From the NCBI GenBank assembly GCA_963514095.1, contig OY741280.1:11312447-11376446 (forward strand): a DNA stretch of 64,000 bases. The letters run 5' to 3'. The notes beneath the pieces were generated by a model that was not told where the DNA came from, ran no database searches, and was given only the letters and a program-made list of their open reading frames with translations. The translations under genes and the position numbers were made by a program. This stretch comes from Eutrigla gurnardus (Eukaryota > Chordata > Actinopteri > Perciformes > Triglidae). This document shows positions 23,433 to 38,300 of the stretch, piece after piece (positions within the stretch are counted from its first letter, which is position 1; each line of letters opens with the position of its first letter).

Positions 23433-26400
23433 ATGCGACAGTGTAGTATTTAATAGCCAATTACCCTCCGGGCCACCCCTCTATTACTTTGGGCCGACAC
23501 AGAGACATATCATTGCCGCCACCCCATACTGCAGTGTTATTGATTGGTTGACCTTTGAACCAGGAGTGCTGCGGAGTCGCACAGGGCCTGACATTCCTAC
23601 CGCAGGCCGGGAACATTCTACATTGCTGGATAATTACTGGCATGGATGGTTTCCAAGAGCAAACATAATTAGATCGGGGATATGGGGGACTAGATGGACA
23701 GCATGGTCTCAGGTGTATGAGGCAGACTAAGGAGACGTGAGGCAATTAGACTATTTTGCCTCCCCACTGCTAAGTAGACTCTGATTTCATTGAATTCCCA
23801 GACCATGTTTTTGATCAGTTTGACTTTATTGACACGCAGTTGAATTAAATAGTATTTTTATCTGGTCTCCTCTGTAGCTGCAAGTCCACTGGGTTATAAT
23901 ATCACCCTATCAAAGAAAGCTGGTTAAAGTTACCTGTGGACCGATGACATGGAAGGTCTCCTCAGCGTGTACACAGGTAATCTCCAGAGGCTCCGTGCCT
24001 GACACGTGACACAGCAGCCGGCAGGTCTGAGGTCGGAGACACAGGAGGGAAAGGGGATTGTTTCAAAGTCATACTGCATGAAATGGATCAGGGTTCTTAG
24101 TGTCTGTATGACTGGTGTTGAATCAAAGCCACCATGTAAAAGAGATGACACAAACAAGGGCGGGACAATGAAATGAACGTTCCTTATTGTTGTCAAATTA
24201 TGTTTGTGATGCATTCTCGCATTGAATGATGTCATAACCTTGTGAAAAAGTGTTGAGCATTCTTTAGTCGTCACACTACAGGAAATGTTGTTTCTAAAGT
24301 GGGTCATACATACTATGTTATTCCGCAGGCAAAATGTGCATAAAGGAAAACTAAATGCCCTACATTTTTTCTTTTCAGATAATTCAGAGAGAGGCCTTAA
24401 CTTCAATGTAACATTTATGACTTTATTACATTTGTATTGTTATGGTTTCTGCCTGAAATCTGACATTTTTGAAGATTATTTGTAATAGTATGTGGTTTAT
24501 ATCTAGGTTATAGTTTCACATTCTTCATGTGAACATACAGGCTACTAGTTCTTTTCTCCGGCTGTAGTCTGTAAAGACAAATATAAATTAAATGGCCAAA
24601 CATGAGCATGGCTGACAAAGGGACTCTGTATACATTTAAGTAGGCTTTTCTAAACCTAATAGCTAGTCCCCCAGATTACAGTGTGAGCTGTCCCAGATTA
24701 GAAAATCCTCAAATTCTGAGACGGAGCAAGGAACATTGTGTCATTTTCCCTTTTGAATACCAATATCTTCTGATTTAATAAGGAAACATCTCAGTGATTT
24801 CTCATGTATTGGATTAAATATAGAAATATGGTACAAGTCAACTGGTGTTTTAGCTTGTCTTTAGTGCGATTGGATGAGTCAATCTTAAAAGGTTCCACAT
24901 GGAAACGTTTTTTGTGTTCTTTTTGTAAATTAATATATAATTTAAGAGTACCTAACTCTTCCACTGTGTCTCCTTTCACCCTTTACTGTAGGTTCCCCTT
25001 GTTAGGGTTACTAATAAAGACATGACGAAGCCTGCATGGCATTTTTCTGCTGGCTGTTTGCATAACAAAGCCACATGTAGACTTTCACTTTGCTGAGGAT
25101 TCGAAGTCTTCAATTTTAGCAGATGTCAATGTGTTTTTAGCCTCTTTGCCACAGTATTCAAATGAAAAGTATGACAAAAGCCACATCTAAACTTCACTAA
25201 AGATTTCCACAGGTGTATTTTTTTTGTTGAAAACCTCTACTAGGTGGCTCTCCCCTGGCCTCCCTGCCCCCGCCTACCTCCACCAGCTGCTCCTTCTGCT
25301 CGGTGAGTGTGCGTGAATACTGGGCCACCGCCTCCAGGTTTCCCTCGGCACCTGAAGCTTTGAGAGCTCGTAGAGGCAACTGCTCCCCATGAACTTTGAG
25401 CAAGTCAGAGGCCCGAATGACTGCCACCTTATGGAGCTGGAGGAGGAATAAAAGATTCAATTGCAGAATATGAAGTGGGGGGAGGAAGAACGACGAGTGA
25501 GACGTGAATGGATTTTGAAGAGGCGAAGTAAAAAGAAGAGGTGGAGGTGACACGACGACATGGTTGAGTTGACAGAGAGACGACAGGTGAGCTGAAGTGC
25601 GATGTGGAAAAGGAAAGTGGGAAACCAGCTGTAGAGGCAGAGCCTCCAGCGAGAGACATCCCTGTCATGTCATGTGTCTCTCTGTACATCTTTTCAGACT
25701 CACCTCCCGTCTGAGGTCGCTGACGCTCTGGCACGTCTTCAGGATGGCCACCTCCATGTCTTCTGTGGCTTCTTTGGCGTGGACAGACTGCTGCTCCGGT
25801 GAGACAGAGAGAGGGGAAGAGGGGAATAAAACAGGAGAGCCGACCTGTTCTGACAGGCCCGCGCACTAACCTACATTATTGCCTGGAAGAGTATGGTGAA
25901 AGAAAACGACTGGATTGGAAAATGAACTTGGGAGTGTTAATATCATGGTTTCTGACTTTCCAATTACAGTTGAACTTTTTACACTCTGAATACGCAAGGG
26001 ACAAGTTATGCAATCAAACTATAACGATTAAAACAAACTGTTTTGTTTAAGTATTGTACAACTTTCAGACCGATTGATCCGGTCTGAATGAAAACTCAAT
26101 GACTACAACGGAACCTTCCACAACAAGAATCAACAAGAACCACAAAGAGAACACCCAAGAAGAGCTTCTCCGTCAACTCTAAACACACTGGAGGGAAAAA
26201 ATATAGTTCCCAATGAGAAAGTGAAACATAATGACTTCATGTGTTTCCAGTCCATCAGCTTTGAAGGCCAAAGAAGACTGAATGGCGAGACGCGGGAACG
26301 CTATGTAATGTTTCTCTCTCGACTGACTGAGCCTCATTTATTCAGCTTGGTTATTATGCTCTGTTATCCCGGGAGGGATGCATGAAAAGAAAGTGAGTAG

Positions 26401-27971
26401 GCAAAAAGAAGTCTGGGTGGGCCGTGGAGGGAGTCTTAACGTGTGTGTGTTCCACTGCCTGCAGTGTTTAAAGGCACACATAAGGTATTAAATATTACAT
26501 TTGGTTTTCAACCTCCCCAACTCCCCATCGTTCCAACCAATCTTCTTTTCTTCCAACACTCTCTCACAAATGAAGTGCTTATTATTATTCTGCATATGCT
26601 TTCATATGTTTTTCTGAATATTACTGCAGGAGTGCGAGCATCTGTGCGAGCGCGTCCGCCTGTGCCAACATACCGCCTCAACCCAGGCGTGCACCAGCTG
26701 CTGGGTGTCCTGGCGCGCCAGCTGGCACAGGCTTAGGATGGCCTGCCGCTGCTCGTGGCTGGTGTAGGCCGAATCAGTGAAGTCCTCCGTCCGCTCAACC
26801 AGCGCCTCCAGCTGGCTGCCCATGCCCTGGGGGGACGCGGAGTACAGGTTCTCCCTCAGGCACTCCACACTGGACTGCAGGAGGAGGGGAGGAGAAGGGG
26901 AGGGTTGGGAATTGGGGATGTGAGTTAAGGGAGCAGATCAAGGTGGCAGCACATCCAAGAGTTTTACTACACAATTTATTATCTCATCATTATCAACATG
27001 ACCTGGTCGTTAATTAACATTGTGCGAACAGCATCTCATGTACTAACGCCTTTTTTTTGTTTGTTCTATCCTTCTCTTTCTTTTCCCACAGAGACCTGTT
27101 TTTAAACGAAACGACGACGTCTGTTTATGTGTCCTGACATGACGGGTTTACATAAGCTTTCAGCTAAACTGCCATTAAGAGCTACGGTGCAGTTTATTAA
27201 AAGCAACAAGCGTCTCTGGGCCCTTTCATTAAAACACTTTCTCCTTTCATCTCCTGCTAAAGATCCCATCAAAACCTTCTTGGTTGTTGTTTCTCCCTTT
27301 CATTAGCCAGCGCACGAGGAGGAGGGAGAAGAGATACCATCGTCATAGTGTGACGGTCTTTTCTTATTAACATGAATAGATTAAGTTACTGCCATTTGAA
27401 AGTGTTTTTTAAACTTGATCAGCACGATGAAGAGGATCATCACTTTACTCTACAGACACCTCCGCTAAGTTACGTTTTCGCTCCTACCTTGAAGTCCTTG
27501 ATGCCGTTATAGATGCTGGCAGGAAGGATCCTGTTCTCCCCGCAGCTGCGAGCCTCGGTGACGATCTCGATGACCTGCTCCAGGGCACAGCGCATCCGGT
27601 GGAACACGGCGTCCTTGTTGATTCGCGCCGACTCGCAATCTGGGTGCCTCAGGCAAGTCTTTGGATGGCAAATGGAAAATGTCACCACTCATGTCCTCCT
27701 CTGCTCCTTTCTTTCTATTGTCTAGCCCTCTCCATGATTGATTGATGTGAGTATTCTTATTTGAGAAGCCTTGAAATCAAATCAATACGAGAAGGCCGTA
27801 AATCTTTAAACCATATGTAATCTATAACCCCTTCGCCCGGCGGTCCAGTGCTGGTGCATCGACTGTTTACCTTGGAAGCTGTGAGGAGCATCATGGTGCA
27901 TTTCTCCAGCACTGCTCTGGCTGCTGCCATCCGTGCTTTCTTCTTCTCATCCTTCAAGTCCTGCAGCGCAC

Positions 27972-28042
<71 letters not shown>

Positions 28043-31000
28043 ACAGATGGTAATGGGTGGTTTTACTTTCTGCTGCAACTTCTAAGAACTCTCTGGGTGT
28101 CTGAGGGGCTCGAAACATCAAAAGTGTGAACCACTTCTCTTACATGTATGAAAAGATACACATACGTTACACAGGTTAGATCTCCCCTGATAAAAAGAGA
28201 TGCAACCAGAATGGGTATGAAGATGCAGAGCGTGCGACCTGCTGCATCCCCCTCCGTGTTGTTCCAAATAGAAATAGACACATCGAATTAGGCATTGGAG
28301 GATTTGGAAAAAGGCAGCTGAATCAACTCCCCTCCCATTACTTCCCCATAGATTACAAAGGACGATGTGATTATCTGTCATTAATTTGCCTCTGTGCTTG
28401 TATGGCTTCAATAGACGAAGATGGTAGACTTTCTAAAGGCCCGTGTGCTGAAAGTGCATGAGTGGGAGTGAATGCAACAAAAAAGATGAGGAAAAACAGG
28501 GCGGCAAATGAGGAAGGGGAAGCATTAGCTGCCGATGAGTTGGGGGGGGACGTGATGTGCGTTTCAAAACACGTGCTGCGAAGAAATTCAGAAAGAGGGA
28601 TAGTCGATCCTCTCTCCCTGTCTAGATATCGCAGCTGGTGCACTTCTCACCAGCTTCTGCAGGCAAAGTGCTTTAGCTGCAAAGCCTGAATGTATGCATC
28701 AAAGAAGGATTAGCAGTATTTCAGTTAAAAACCCAAAGTTGGACTGTTTTCTAATGTGTTACGCAATTGTTTTGTTTTGAAAATGTGCTTTACCCTCACT
28801 GGATATAGTGCGGAAAAAAGACATTGCTGAAAGCATAGGCCACTTTATAGGATCACTGGACCATGATGTAAACAGTGTTGGAGTGTTTAACTGACCTTTA
28901 CATGTGTTTAATGGATTGAGTTTCTTCACACGATACTCACATTCTGTCTGTCTCCAGTAAGATGGGCAAACTCCACCATCTCGTTGCCAAACTGGCTGAA
29001 AATCTGTACAAATTCCTGGAAGGTGCTGACTCTTTCCAGATGGTCGAGGGTAACCAGGACCTGCGAGGAGTGAGAAAAAAAATCAGAGTAGCCACATATG
29101 GTTGCGTTCTTGAAATCCTTCCACACTGTAACGACCTATTCCAGATCTATTTATACCCCAAGATTCAAGCCTTACCTACAGCAGAGCCAAGAATATAAGT
29201 TGGACTGTGATATACTTCAATATTACACTTTTTATATTGTATTTCTGTGTAACTCCAGCTCTCCTTTTTGTAGTATCAATAGCTCGTTATATCTGTGATC
29301 TCCTAAAATAAAACCACATGATTAAGTAGTTCCTAACCTGCATTTTAGTTGTCTATGTAGCTTCTAATTTACCTGCCGAGGCTAGGCTGACGCAGCAGCC
29401 TTTATCCACGCAAGACAAAGAAGGAAGAGGTGTAATTGTGTTTGCCAGTAATGGATAACAAGGGGATGTCGACTGTCTGTTCAAACGATGCTAACCAGTC
29501 GTGATTAGGCCTTCCTGTTTCCATTCTTGGCTCAGCTACATCCAAATCACATTGTCTGGCTAAGAGCATGGCCAGGTACGATGAGGAGGGACAGTCTCTT
29601 CCTCTGTGTTTTTATGTGACCACTAAATGCACTGCTCTCCTTCAATTACCTCCAGAGTACTCCTTCAGAGAGCCAGTGCTTATCTATTAGGAAATAAAAG
29701 GCTCCGGGTAGAGTTTGCCAAGGTGTGTGCTCGTGTGTGTGTGTGTGTGTGTGTCTGAAAACGAGTCTAAGCAAGCGAGCTTATACACATCGACTGGTTG
29801 TGATGTCTCACCTTGTTGCGTGATGTGATGATCTGTTTGATGACGATGCGGTCGGCAAGGACCAGGACTTTGGTGACTGAAGAGAGCAGCAGGCGGGCGG
29901 CCTTCACCATCCCTGTCCTATCACTGAACACCGTGACTTGTCCATCTGACTGGGGCAGCAAGGCCGGTCCCACGTCTGTCAGCTGGGCGATGGCATCACC
30001 TGCAAGAGAGGAGGGAAAGGTGTGCTACTGATTCATATGAACTGGGTATCTGCAGAAGGGGACTCTGTGTACAAACATCAATAATCATATTTTTTTAATG
30101 GTACATTTGCACAAAATGTATTGCAGGCTTGTGCTTTTTTTGATTACATTCATCTTGACAGTTTCTGAGACTTGTTCTGTCTGTCTGTCTTTCTTTCTGT
30201 CTGTCTGACGGATGATTCAGGAAGAGTCCAGTTGGGGAGGCTGACTCAGAACATGCTGGAGGGTTTACATATCCCATCTGGCCTGAGAGCACCCTGGGAT
30301 TCCTTCAGAAAAGCTGGAGGATGTAGCAAGCCAGAAATACCTTTAGGGTCGTTTCTTTTGCATGCTGCCACTGAGATCTGGACCCAAAATAAAGGCAGCG
30401 AACGAAAGGATGGGTGGTCAACTGATAAGCCCCCTGAATTAAGTCACTACGGCACAATGTTACTTCCAGTCTCTCCACCACTGGGAGGACATATCGTCTG
30501 AGACAGGATCAAATAAAATGGCACTATATTCAGCACAGCCATGGCAGCCTGACCCAAACCCTGCTGGCATGCTTTCTGACGTGAGACAAGTAGGACCCTC
30601 AAATATAATTGATAAACATGCCATGCATGAATTTGCTCTGGCACGATGAAATATGCAAATGGAAAATATTCATACAGAGTCCAACATTCCCCTTTCCCTC
30701 TTTCTAACCTTCTCTTAGAAGTCAGTTATTTTAGGCTGAAATCCCATCACCAAAACAGTCCCTATCAATAGGGGAGAGTCCAGAGTTAAGAGGGAGAAGG
30801 AAGAGGGAGAGAAAAAGAGAGCTCAGGAAGGAGGGGGACGGGGAGAAAACTAGGTCTCTATCGGGTCATGCAGCTTGGCTGTCCATTTGGTTCGACTGGT
30901 CCTAAGAAGCAGCACTGACGGACTGATTGCATCCGGCAGGCTGCTTTTCAGTGCCAGCTCCGCTAACCAGTTAAAACATCTAGGCCTGGCTCACAAAGAA

Positions 31001-32248
31001 GGCTGCTCAACCCCCACGACCCCAGCAGGGTGGAAAGCAGAGGGAGCCAACTCTCTTCTCTAAATCTCAGATTATAGACGGTATGGAGTGGAGGACGGAT
31101 ATTCATGAGGTTTCAATGTAAATCAGATCAATCCCACTGGTCCCTTAGTTATTTTATATACTCAAGACTGTGGTCGCTTCTGTTCCATGTTCCTACATGG
31201 AAATTATCCATAATTGGATCTTTTTCTGTATGATCACTTTATTATTCATAGGTGAAAACATGAAAGGCAGATTGTCAGTCTTGCATGACACAATGGATGG
31301 CAATGTCTGTTAGTTGATTGCAATAAAACTTGGTACAGACATACATTTTCCCCTCTCAAGATCACGTTGGTCATGCCTTAACTTTTTTCATCTAGTAGCA
31401 TGACAAGATCAACATTTTAATTCCTCCAATTCATTGGTTTGTGACCAAATACCTTAAAAACAAATACTTCAGCCAGCCTCAGCTGTTATGTGTGCTAAGT
31501 AGCAAATGTTGGTATGCAAACGATGCTAAGCTAACATGGTGAATGTATTATATCTGCTACAAGATCAGCACGATGCCATTTAGCTCAAAGCCTCACAGAA
31601 GTGATGATTGATGACTTGTTTCTGTATCAAGTATAGTTAAAAAAAAGTAAAATCCTTGACGAGTTGGTACGGCCCTTAGAAGCAATCTTCTTCAGCCCTG
31701 CAGTCCCGCATGTGAATCGTGAATCTCATGGTGAATCTTTCCGAGGGAGCCGGAGAAAGTGTGACAGAAGCATGCTGATGTGCGAATGACACCGAGAGAC
31801 TGAGTGAAAGAGACAGAGACAGAGATCCAACACAGATTGCCTTCACTGACCTGCCTCATTGGATCTCCCCACTGCTCCGATGATGGCTAGCATCTAATTA
31901 AACTACTGCTTTTCAGCCGGCCTTTATTTCATTCATTATAGCACACAAGGCTGAGTCCTGCCTGATTAAAGCCTGTGGCTAGGTATTAGAGAAATGCCAA
32001 TCCTTCACTAACTAGCCCGTCTCTCTCCTCGAGACTTAAATCCCCCCCCCTCCCACCCTTAAAAGCTTTTCTTTTTCATCCCTGAAGATGTCTCCTACAT
32101 TTTTTATTTTAAATATGAGGGAGACAAGAAGTTTAAGGTTAAATCAGGGTACAGTTTTAAATTGTCTGTCAGGAGAAGTGCAAAGGAAAACTGTGAAAAC
32201 ACCTCCCTAAGAGGAAAGTGAGAACTAGAATAAATTAGTTGCAGTGGG

Positions 32249-32314
<66 letters not shown>

Positions 32315-35300
32315 TCACTTGGCCTCACCTATACACACACATTCACACAAACATTTTCTCATCAGCCCCCCCCTCCCCCCACCGGCGTCCCTCTTTGTTT
32401 GAGGTTTTAGCTGTCTTTATAAATCTACACTGTGTGAGGATTAAACGCTTTGCTACACAAGCTGGCTCCCCCAGCATAAACCCATTATCACGGTGTTGTG
32501 TCTAAATTCTTATCAAATGTGATATTGTTTCGGCACCGCTCTGCAGAAGGGCTAAATGAGGTCCTTGTTTTGCCTGATAAGAACTAAAGTTTGCAGATAT
32601 AGAGAAGTGTTTCGCTGAGCAAGTGGTGACAACTATCTATATGAGGAATTTGAGGAAAGTTCAAGATAGACGGGAAGATGCAGGTCTGAGTTCGGGTGGT
32701 CTGGACTGTGTACTTTCAAACAGCATTTTAATGGAAAACACATTTCTGACAAAACCACCTCTTGTTTGTCCGGTTCAATAAAAGCGGACGGTCTTTTAAG
32801 AGTGATCCACAAATTCTTGTTCCCTCACACTGGTTGTCACTGTTTCCACTCCTCCTCCAGCCCTCTGCACCTCTTGTTCCCACCGAGTTGTTTACCGTTT
32901 TGCACTCAATACATCCTTACAACCATCAAACAGATAATCTTTTCAGATTTGCAGGAGTTCGGAGCCTCTTGCGGCGCACGCTCTGTGAGCACAGGTTGGC
33001 AGTCTATCACCTCACCCGCATTTTTTAGAATGGAGAAGAAACTGCAGATATTCAAACTCCACAGAGACAGGCCCAGCAAGCAGATTTAAACTAAGGGAAA
33101 AGAATAAAAAAGAGGGGTCCTGACCTCAGGTGGAGAATTATTTCTCAATGCAACACAGAGGGAATCTATCAGGCAGTGAATATCAGGAAAGCTTAACTAC
33201 TTCAATCTTGCCAACGGCCCGATGTATAAAGTCTCAAGGAGTCTTCTTCCAGAATCTATTATGCAGTGCTTTCTCAGCCAGTGCAGACACATTCATTCCC
33301 TCTGGGTGAAGTTGCACTTTTTTCAGCCTTTACTTTCCAACCTAATAACAACAATGTCGTCAGAATGCCCTCTGGGGTAATACAGCCCGTCCAGACAAAT
33401 CGACAATTTGCTCAAATTTGATAACGCTGATGTCTTAAGGTGACGCCTGATGCTTTATGAAACTGTCATTTGTCTTAACAAATAAAGACTGATAGGTGGT
33501 TTGACCAGCTATTACACCTTAAGTGGAAGTTTCTGAGCACCATAAAGCCATGGCCATGTTTATGACAGAAAGATACAGTATCCACTATGAGTACACAGTT
33601 CTACAACATAAAAATAAGTACCCTCTCTATTTCCCCCCAAAGAGAAACACTCAACAGTGTGTTGACTTTAACTGCAGCAAATTCAGTTTCATGGCGAGTA
33701 CATAAAAGAGGCCTACCTGCTCGGCGTGCCTCGAAGCAGGCTTGACCCATCTCATCCTTAAGCTCTTGGTTCTCGGTGGCGATGGCCTCCCCGACCGCGA
33801 CGAAGCGCCCCACGGCCACGCTCACTGCCTGGCCCACCCTGTGTATGGCTGCCAGGGTGCGCTCTGACTTCTTTGGCTTGTCTTTGTGGTTGATCAGAGT
33901 GGTGATCTGCAGGAATGCATGGAGAATGGGAGAAGCCGGACATTTAGACACATTCTTGACTTTCGTTGGAGCCAGTTATTTAAGCTTTTTTTAAAGCTGC
34001 TTTTTCCAATCGACCCATCCGAAAGCCTGCAGGAAGATGAATCAATACGCACTGAGTTGCATGCTCTGCACGTTGTCTATCTAGAATCATAACTTCATGT
34101 TCGATAGTGAAAGCCTGCTGTGATTATATCCAAGCATCTTTGATACGGGAGCATGTTGAGACTGGAGCTCGCACTCCATTTGCTTATCAGGAGAGGAGTT
34201 TCCTGCCTGTGCAGCTACAAGTGCAGATAACATTATGGAAGACGGACCGTGGACCAGTGCGTGTCAGCAGGAGGAAAAAAGGCATGTCCACATCCAGCAT
34301 CCCCAAAACTCCATTACACAACATTCAAAATGCACAGCTGGGACACACACACATACACACACATACAATTGAGGCTATGAATTATGAATGGGTAGAGCAA
34401 ATTATCATCAATGATTCATTGATTGCTTTCACTTTCTCCAGCTGTTATCATTGTGGGTGTGAGCGTGTCAAACCATTTCAGTCATTGAGTGGTGGGTGGT
34501 GATTTTAATTGCTCCCCAGCTGCAGGTGGTCCAAGCGGGGAATCTCGCGCAGTGAAGTCTTTGTGGGGCAACAGGATGCATGCTGGTTCTGCTGAGTTCA
34601 GCCGGCTGTTTGGACCAGCAGCATCCTGACACACAGGAGTGGAACGCACCACGGCGGCCAATTTCTTTTTCACAAAAGAATCTCAAGAATCCTTTGAAAT
34701 GTGTTTGTTATCTTTCCTTATCTTTTTTTATAATCAAACTAAATTATCTGGGCAGATTAATTGTCCCTCAAGTCACTGATTACGGTTTTAGTTCTACAGT
34801 CATCCAATTGCATCAATCGTTTGCTCCAATACAATTTCAGAAAACAGCGTATAGCGACATGATTTAATGTCTGGCTTTGTCCGACCAACAGATCCAAATC
34901 CTTAAATATTTAATTTACTATAATTTTAAGAAAAGCAGCAAATTCTCTCGTTTGAGAACCGAACTCATCTTATGGTTGGCCTTTTTTCACTCAGTCTTTC
35001 CATGATTATATCTATTTTTTTCTTGTTTATGAATTTTATCTTTACTGTGGCTTGCCTCTTGTTGCACTATCCTCTTTGCTGCTGTGATATTTTAAATGTC
35101 CCCGCCGTGGGACGAATGAAGGTTTAACTTATCTTAGCTCATTATTCATGCTTGATAATGGCATAACACAAAACAAGGGGACGATAAACTTGCTAAAGTA
35201 CAAATGCTTCCTGAATCTGAATGCCACTATGCTCAATAAGCCCGGGTCAGCAAACCTATGGAGCCCTATGGGACACGACCCACATTAAAAATGTACCTCA

Positions 35301-38300
35301 CACATCACACACACAGGTTCATCAAGCTACGCTGGGTTTCAAAGTGACGATGATGTTAGATGCTGCTTAAGTTGTTTCATGGAGCCTCATTAGTACTGCA
35401 TGCTTTCTTGTTGAGAAATACCACGATGGTTCTATGCAAAGAAAATCCAATACTGGGTCCGACTTTTCAGCTTCAAATTGCTGACAAACTTAAATTAATG
35501 TGCAAAATCCTATCGAGTTTGGCAACACAGAAAAATGGGCTGCTGGACGTCCTTGAACAATACAGTGACGGTCACATCTCACTTCTGTACTGAAGTTACA
35601 AAGTTAGTTCGGTTCGATCACACAATACACATTCACTCTGATAAGGTCATTCACCCAGGATTTCTATCAAGTATATAAGCGCCATTGTATACTTTCAATA
35701 GAAGACCATGATGTTGTGTTGCTGAGAGACATAAAGAAATAATGATAGAAAGAGAAAATTGAGACGTAAGAGAGCAAAAGAAAATATATATTTAAAAAAA
35801 AAAAGATAAAAAGTTCACCAAGTAGAGCTGCTTCTCTCTCTTCTTCCATTCTTCCCCTCTATGACGGACCCTTTTTCAGCGCCCATCTCGCTGTCACGTT
35901 GAAACCTTTTTGTGCAACCTTTTATTGCTCATTCACAGAAAGACTGTTGTTCTGCATAGACCCTGAACGTGCTCATAAAGCACTTGTTTTGGTCGGTCAC
36001 CTGTCACTTTAAGTTTACCATCTGTCTCCTTTATCTCAGCGTTAGAGCTTCCCTTCCTGCGAGCCCAGTGTTTTTCACTGACTCATCCACACAGAGTGGG
36101 ATACTCCGTAAAAAACACCAGCTGAACACGACGCAGCCTGAAAGAAGGAATTAGGGCACAGCGTCATATGATTCAGACCTATGTCATAAAACAGGCTGTA
36201 TTGCTGCATTGACGTTATACAAGAGACTTAATAGACGTGTCTGTGAAGTAAAGTTTCTGATGACTCAACCATCTGTCCCTGGATTTTCTAGAGGATTTTG
36301 TGTCTTGTGCACAAATGAAAGTGGTGCTGTATTTGTACCACACAGGGTCAGTGCATGTCTGAATGCGGCAAAAATCATGATTGTTTTTCCAAGACGAGTG
36401 CTCGGGCTGGGCACTGATCCAGACACTAAGGGGGGTCAGAGCAGGAGAGAGGGACCTAAGTGTGTGCATGTGTCTAGCTACACAAACAGCAGCACTCAAG
36501 AGTGAGACGCGGCAAGAGAAAAAGTGATTAGAGAACTTCCTGTGACAAAACAGCTTCTCCTACACTGCAGCAGAAGAGCGGAGGTTAGTTTCACCGGTTT
36601 GAAACGAAAGTGGAAAAAGTCTTTACGAATTACAAAGAGAGACGGGGGAGTGGGGGGGCAGAGAACAACCACTGCCGAGGATTTCCTCCATTCGATATTA
36701 GGTGGGTACATTTACTGGGCTGTACAAACAGGAACAGGGTGGAGAGGACATAATATTGATACAGTGCCATCGCAGCAGAGCGGCCGTTGTGTTTGTGTGT
36801 GTATCAAAGGAACTTGTGTCGGTTTCATTTCAGAGACAGAGGAAAGAGCGCAGGTCTACATGTCAGTCAAGCACTTCAAAAACATGGACGTTCAAATAAA
36901 AGACCACAATTATGACTTTCACCACTTCACACATTGTGATATTCCATGGACACACATCAGTCGACTTGATACCCAGTGTCACTCCTCATAGACACCTCCT
37001 CAGTCACTGAAGCTGCTCTCAGTCCATTCTCCGTCACCCCTTTTCTCACAGGCCCCCGCTATACCACGCCGCTGTGCTCTGCTGCGCTCCAGCTGAACTC
37101 GAATGCCACTGAGCTCTACCGACCGAGCAAGCATCCGGCCCATAGCCTCCCAAACCCCCCGCTGAGGATTTGGCATTGACATAACATCTGTGACATAAGC
37201 ACTAACGTGGCTTCAGATGCGAAGTCAGACCTCCGGCAGATCGTTTTATTGACGGGGTTAACTGGTGGTGTCCCCGCTGCTACATCGGCATGGATACAGA
37301 GGGGTTTGCTGGGAAGAAAAATGGCTTAATCTACGATCCAGAGATGGGGACTTGAATGGAAGTTGCACACAGTGACTTTACATGGACTTGCACATATTTC
37401 TGCTGCTGTCTCATTTTTGCTATCAACTTGAAAAGTGCATTCTGATAGGCACATGACACATTTAAAGAATTTTACAAACAAACTCTCTAATATGGGGGAA
37501 ATATCATATCCCCAGAATTAAATAAATAGCTGCTGCTACACACAGTTCTGCACATGATCTCTAATAAAGTCTCTCCTTTTAACTCCCACTTTAACACAGC
37601 AGAGTCTGTCCCCTTCTTGATACTTTCTCCCCTGGTACACAACCAGTCAACCAACAATCCACCTCTCATTCCTTTGTTGTCCATAATTAGGACAATTACA
37701 AGTCCATAAACACGAAATCAACATCTTATTCTGAGCAACACAATCCGCCAACAGAGCCCGACCATTGGCTAGAGGGGAAATCTAGACTAATACCTCAAGG
37801 ACACAGTGGCCGACTATAAATCAGAGGGTAACAAAAGCTGGAAACATTTGTGGCTGCCTCCCATGGTTACTGACTGACTTTCACTGAATGGCTATGCTGG
37901 GAGAAAGTCGGCGTTAGCCAAGTCATTCTTTCTCCACACATTCTTTCTCCTGCTCTGATTCTTGGATAATGTGATTGTGTAGACAAATAGGTGGTGCTTG
38001 TGGAAGAAGAAAAAAAAATCCAGTTGACACAAAACAGATCAATTCAGAGTGTCTGTACCGGTGGCAAAGCTGCGGCATTCTCGCCATTTAATAACTGCGA
38101 GAAATCTTTTGCAGACAAAGACGGCGAAATGGAAAAACAGTATGAACAGGCTCATCCTGGAGGCCTTACGGGGGCTTTTATTAAACACACTTTTCAGCCA
38201 TTCATCACAATAATTGCTTGCTTGGCAAAGTGTTACATTGCTCTGCTTATTTGTCCGAATTATAGGTCTTATCCCTTTAATGTTTACTCGGCCTGCTGAT

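Larger units (their letters stand above)
30000..33716 (-). other. ctnnal1: ctnnal1 intron 2
   Basis: 3.7 kb with a TCTG/TTTC repeat (30176-30208), a teleost interspersed repeat (31250-31620) and a long CA array (32251-32309). No additional exon is supported. Confidence 0.85.

Noticed and set aside
23930..24406. 158-aa minus-strand open frame over ctnnal1 exon 10
   Set aside because: Out of frame with the conserved exon reading TCRLLCHVSGTEPLEITCVH; a shadow extended through intron sequence.
25429..25866. 145-aa open frame on the minus strand overlapping ctnnal1 exons 8 and 9
   Set aside because: It runs in the wrong frame through exon 8 and the intron; the conserved alpha-catulin frame explains the coding signal.
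30840..30920. Possible tRNA or SINE B-box (GGTTCGACTGG)
   Set aside because: No A-box at the right distance and no cloverleaf can be drawn.
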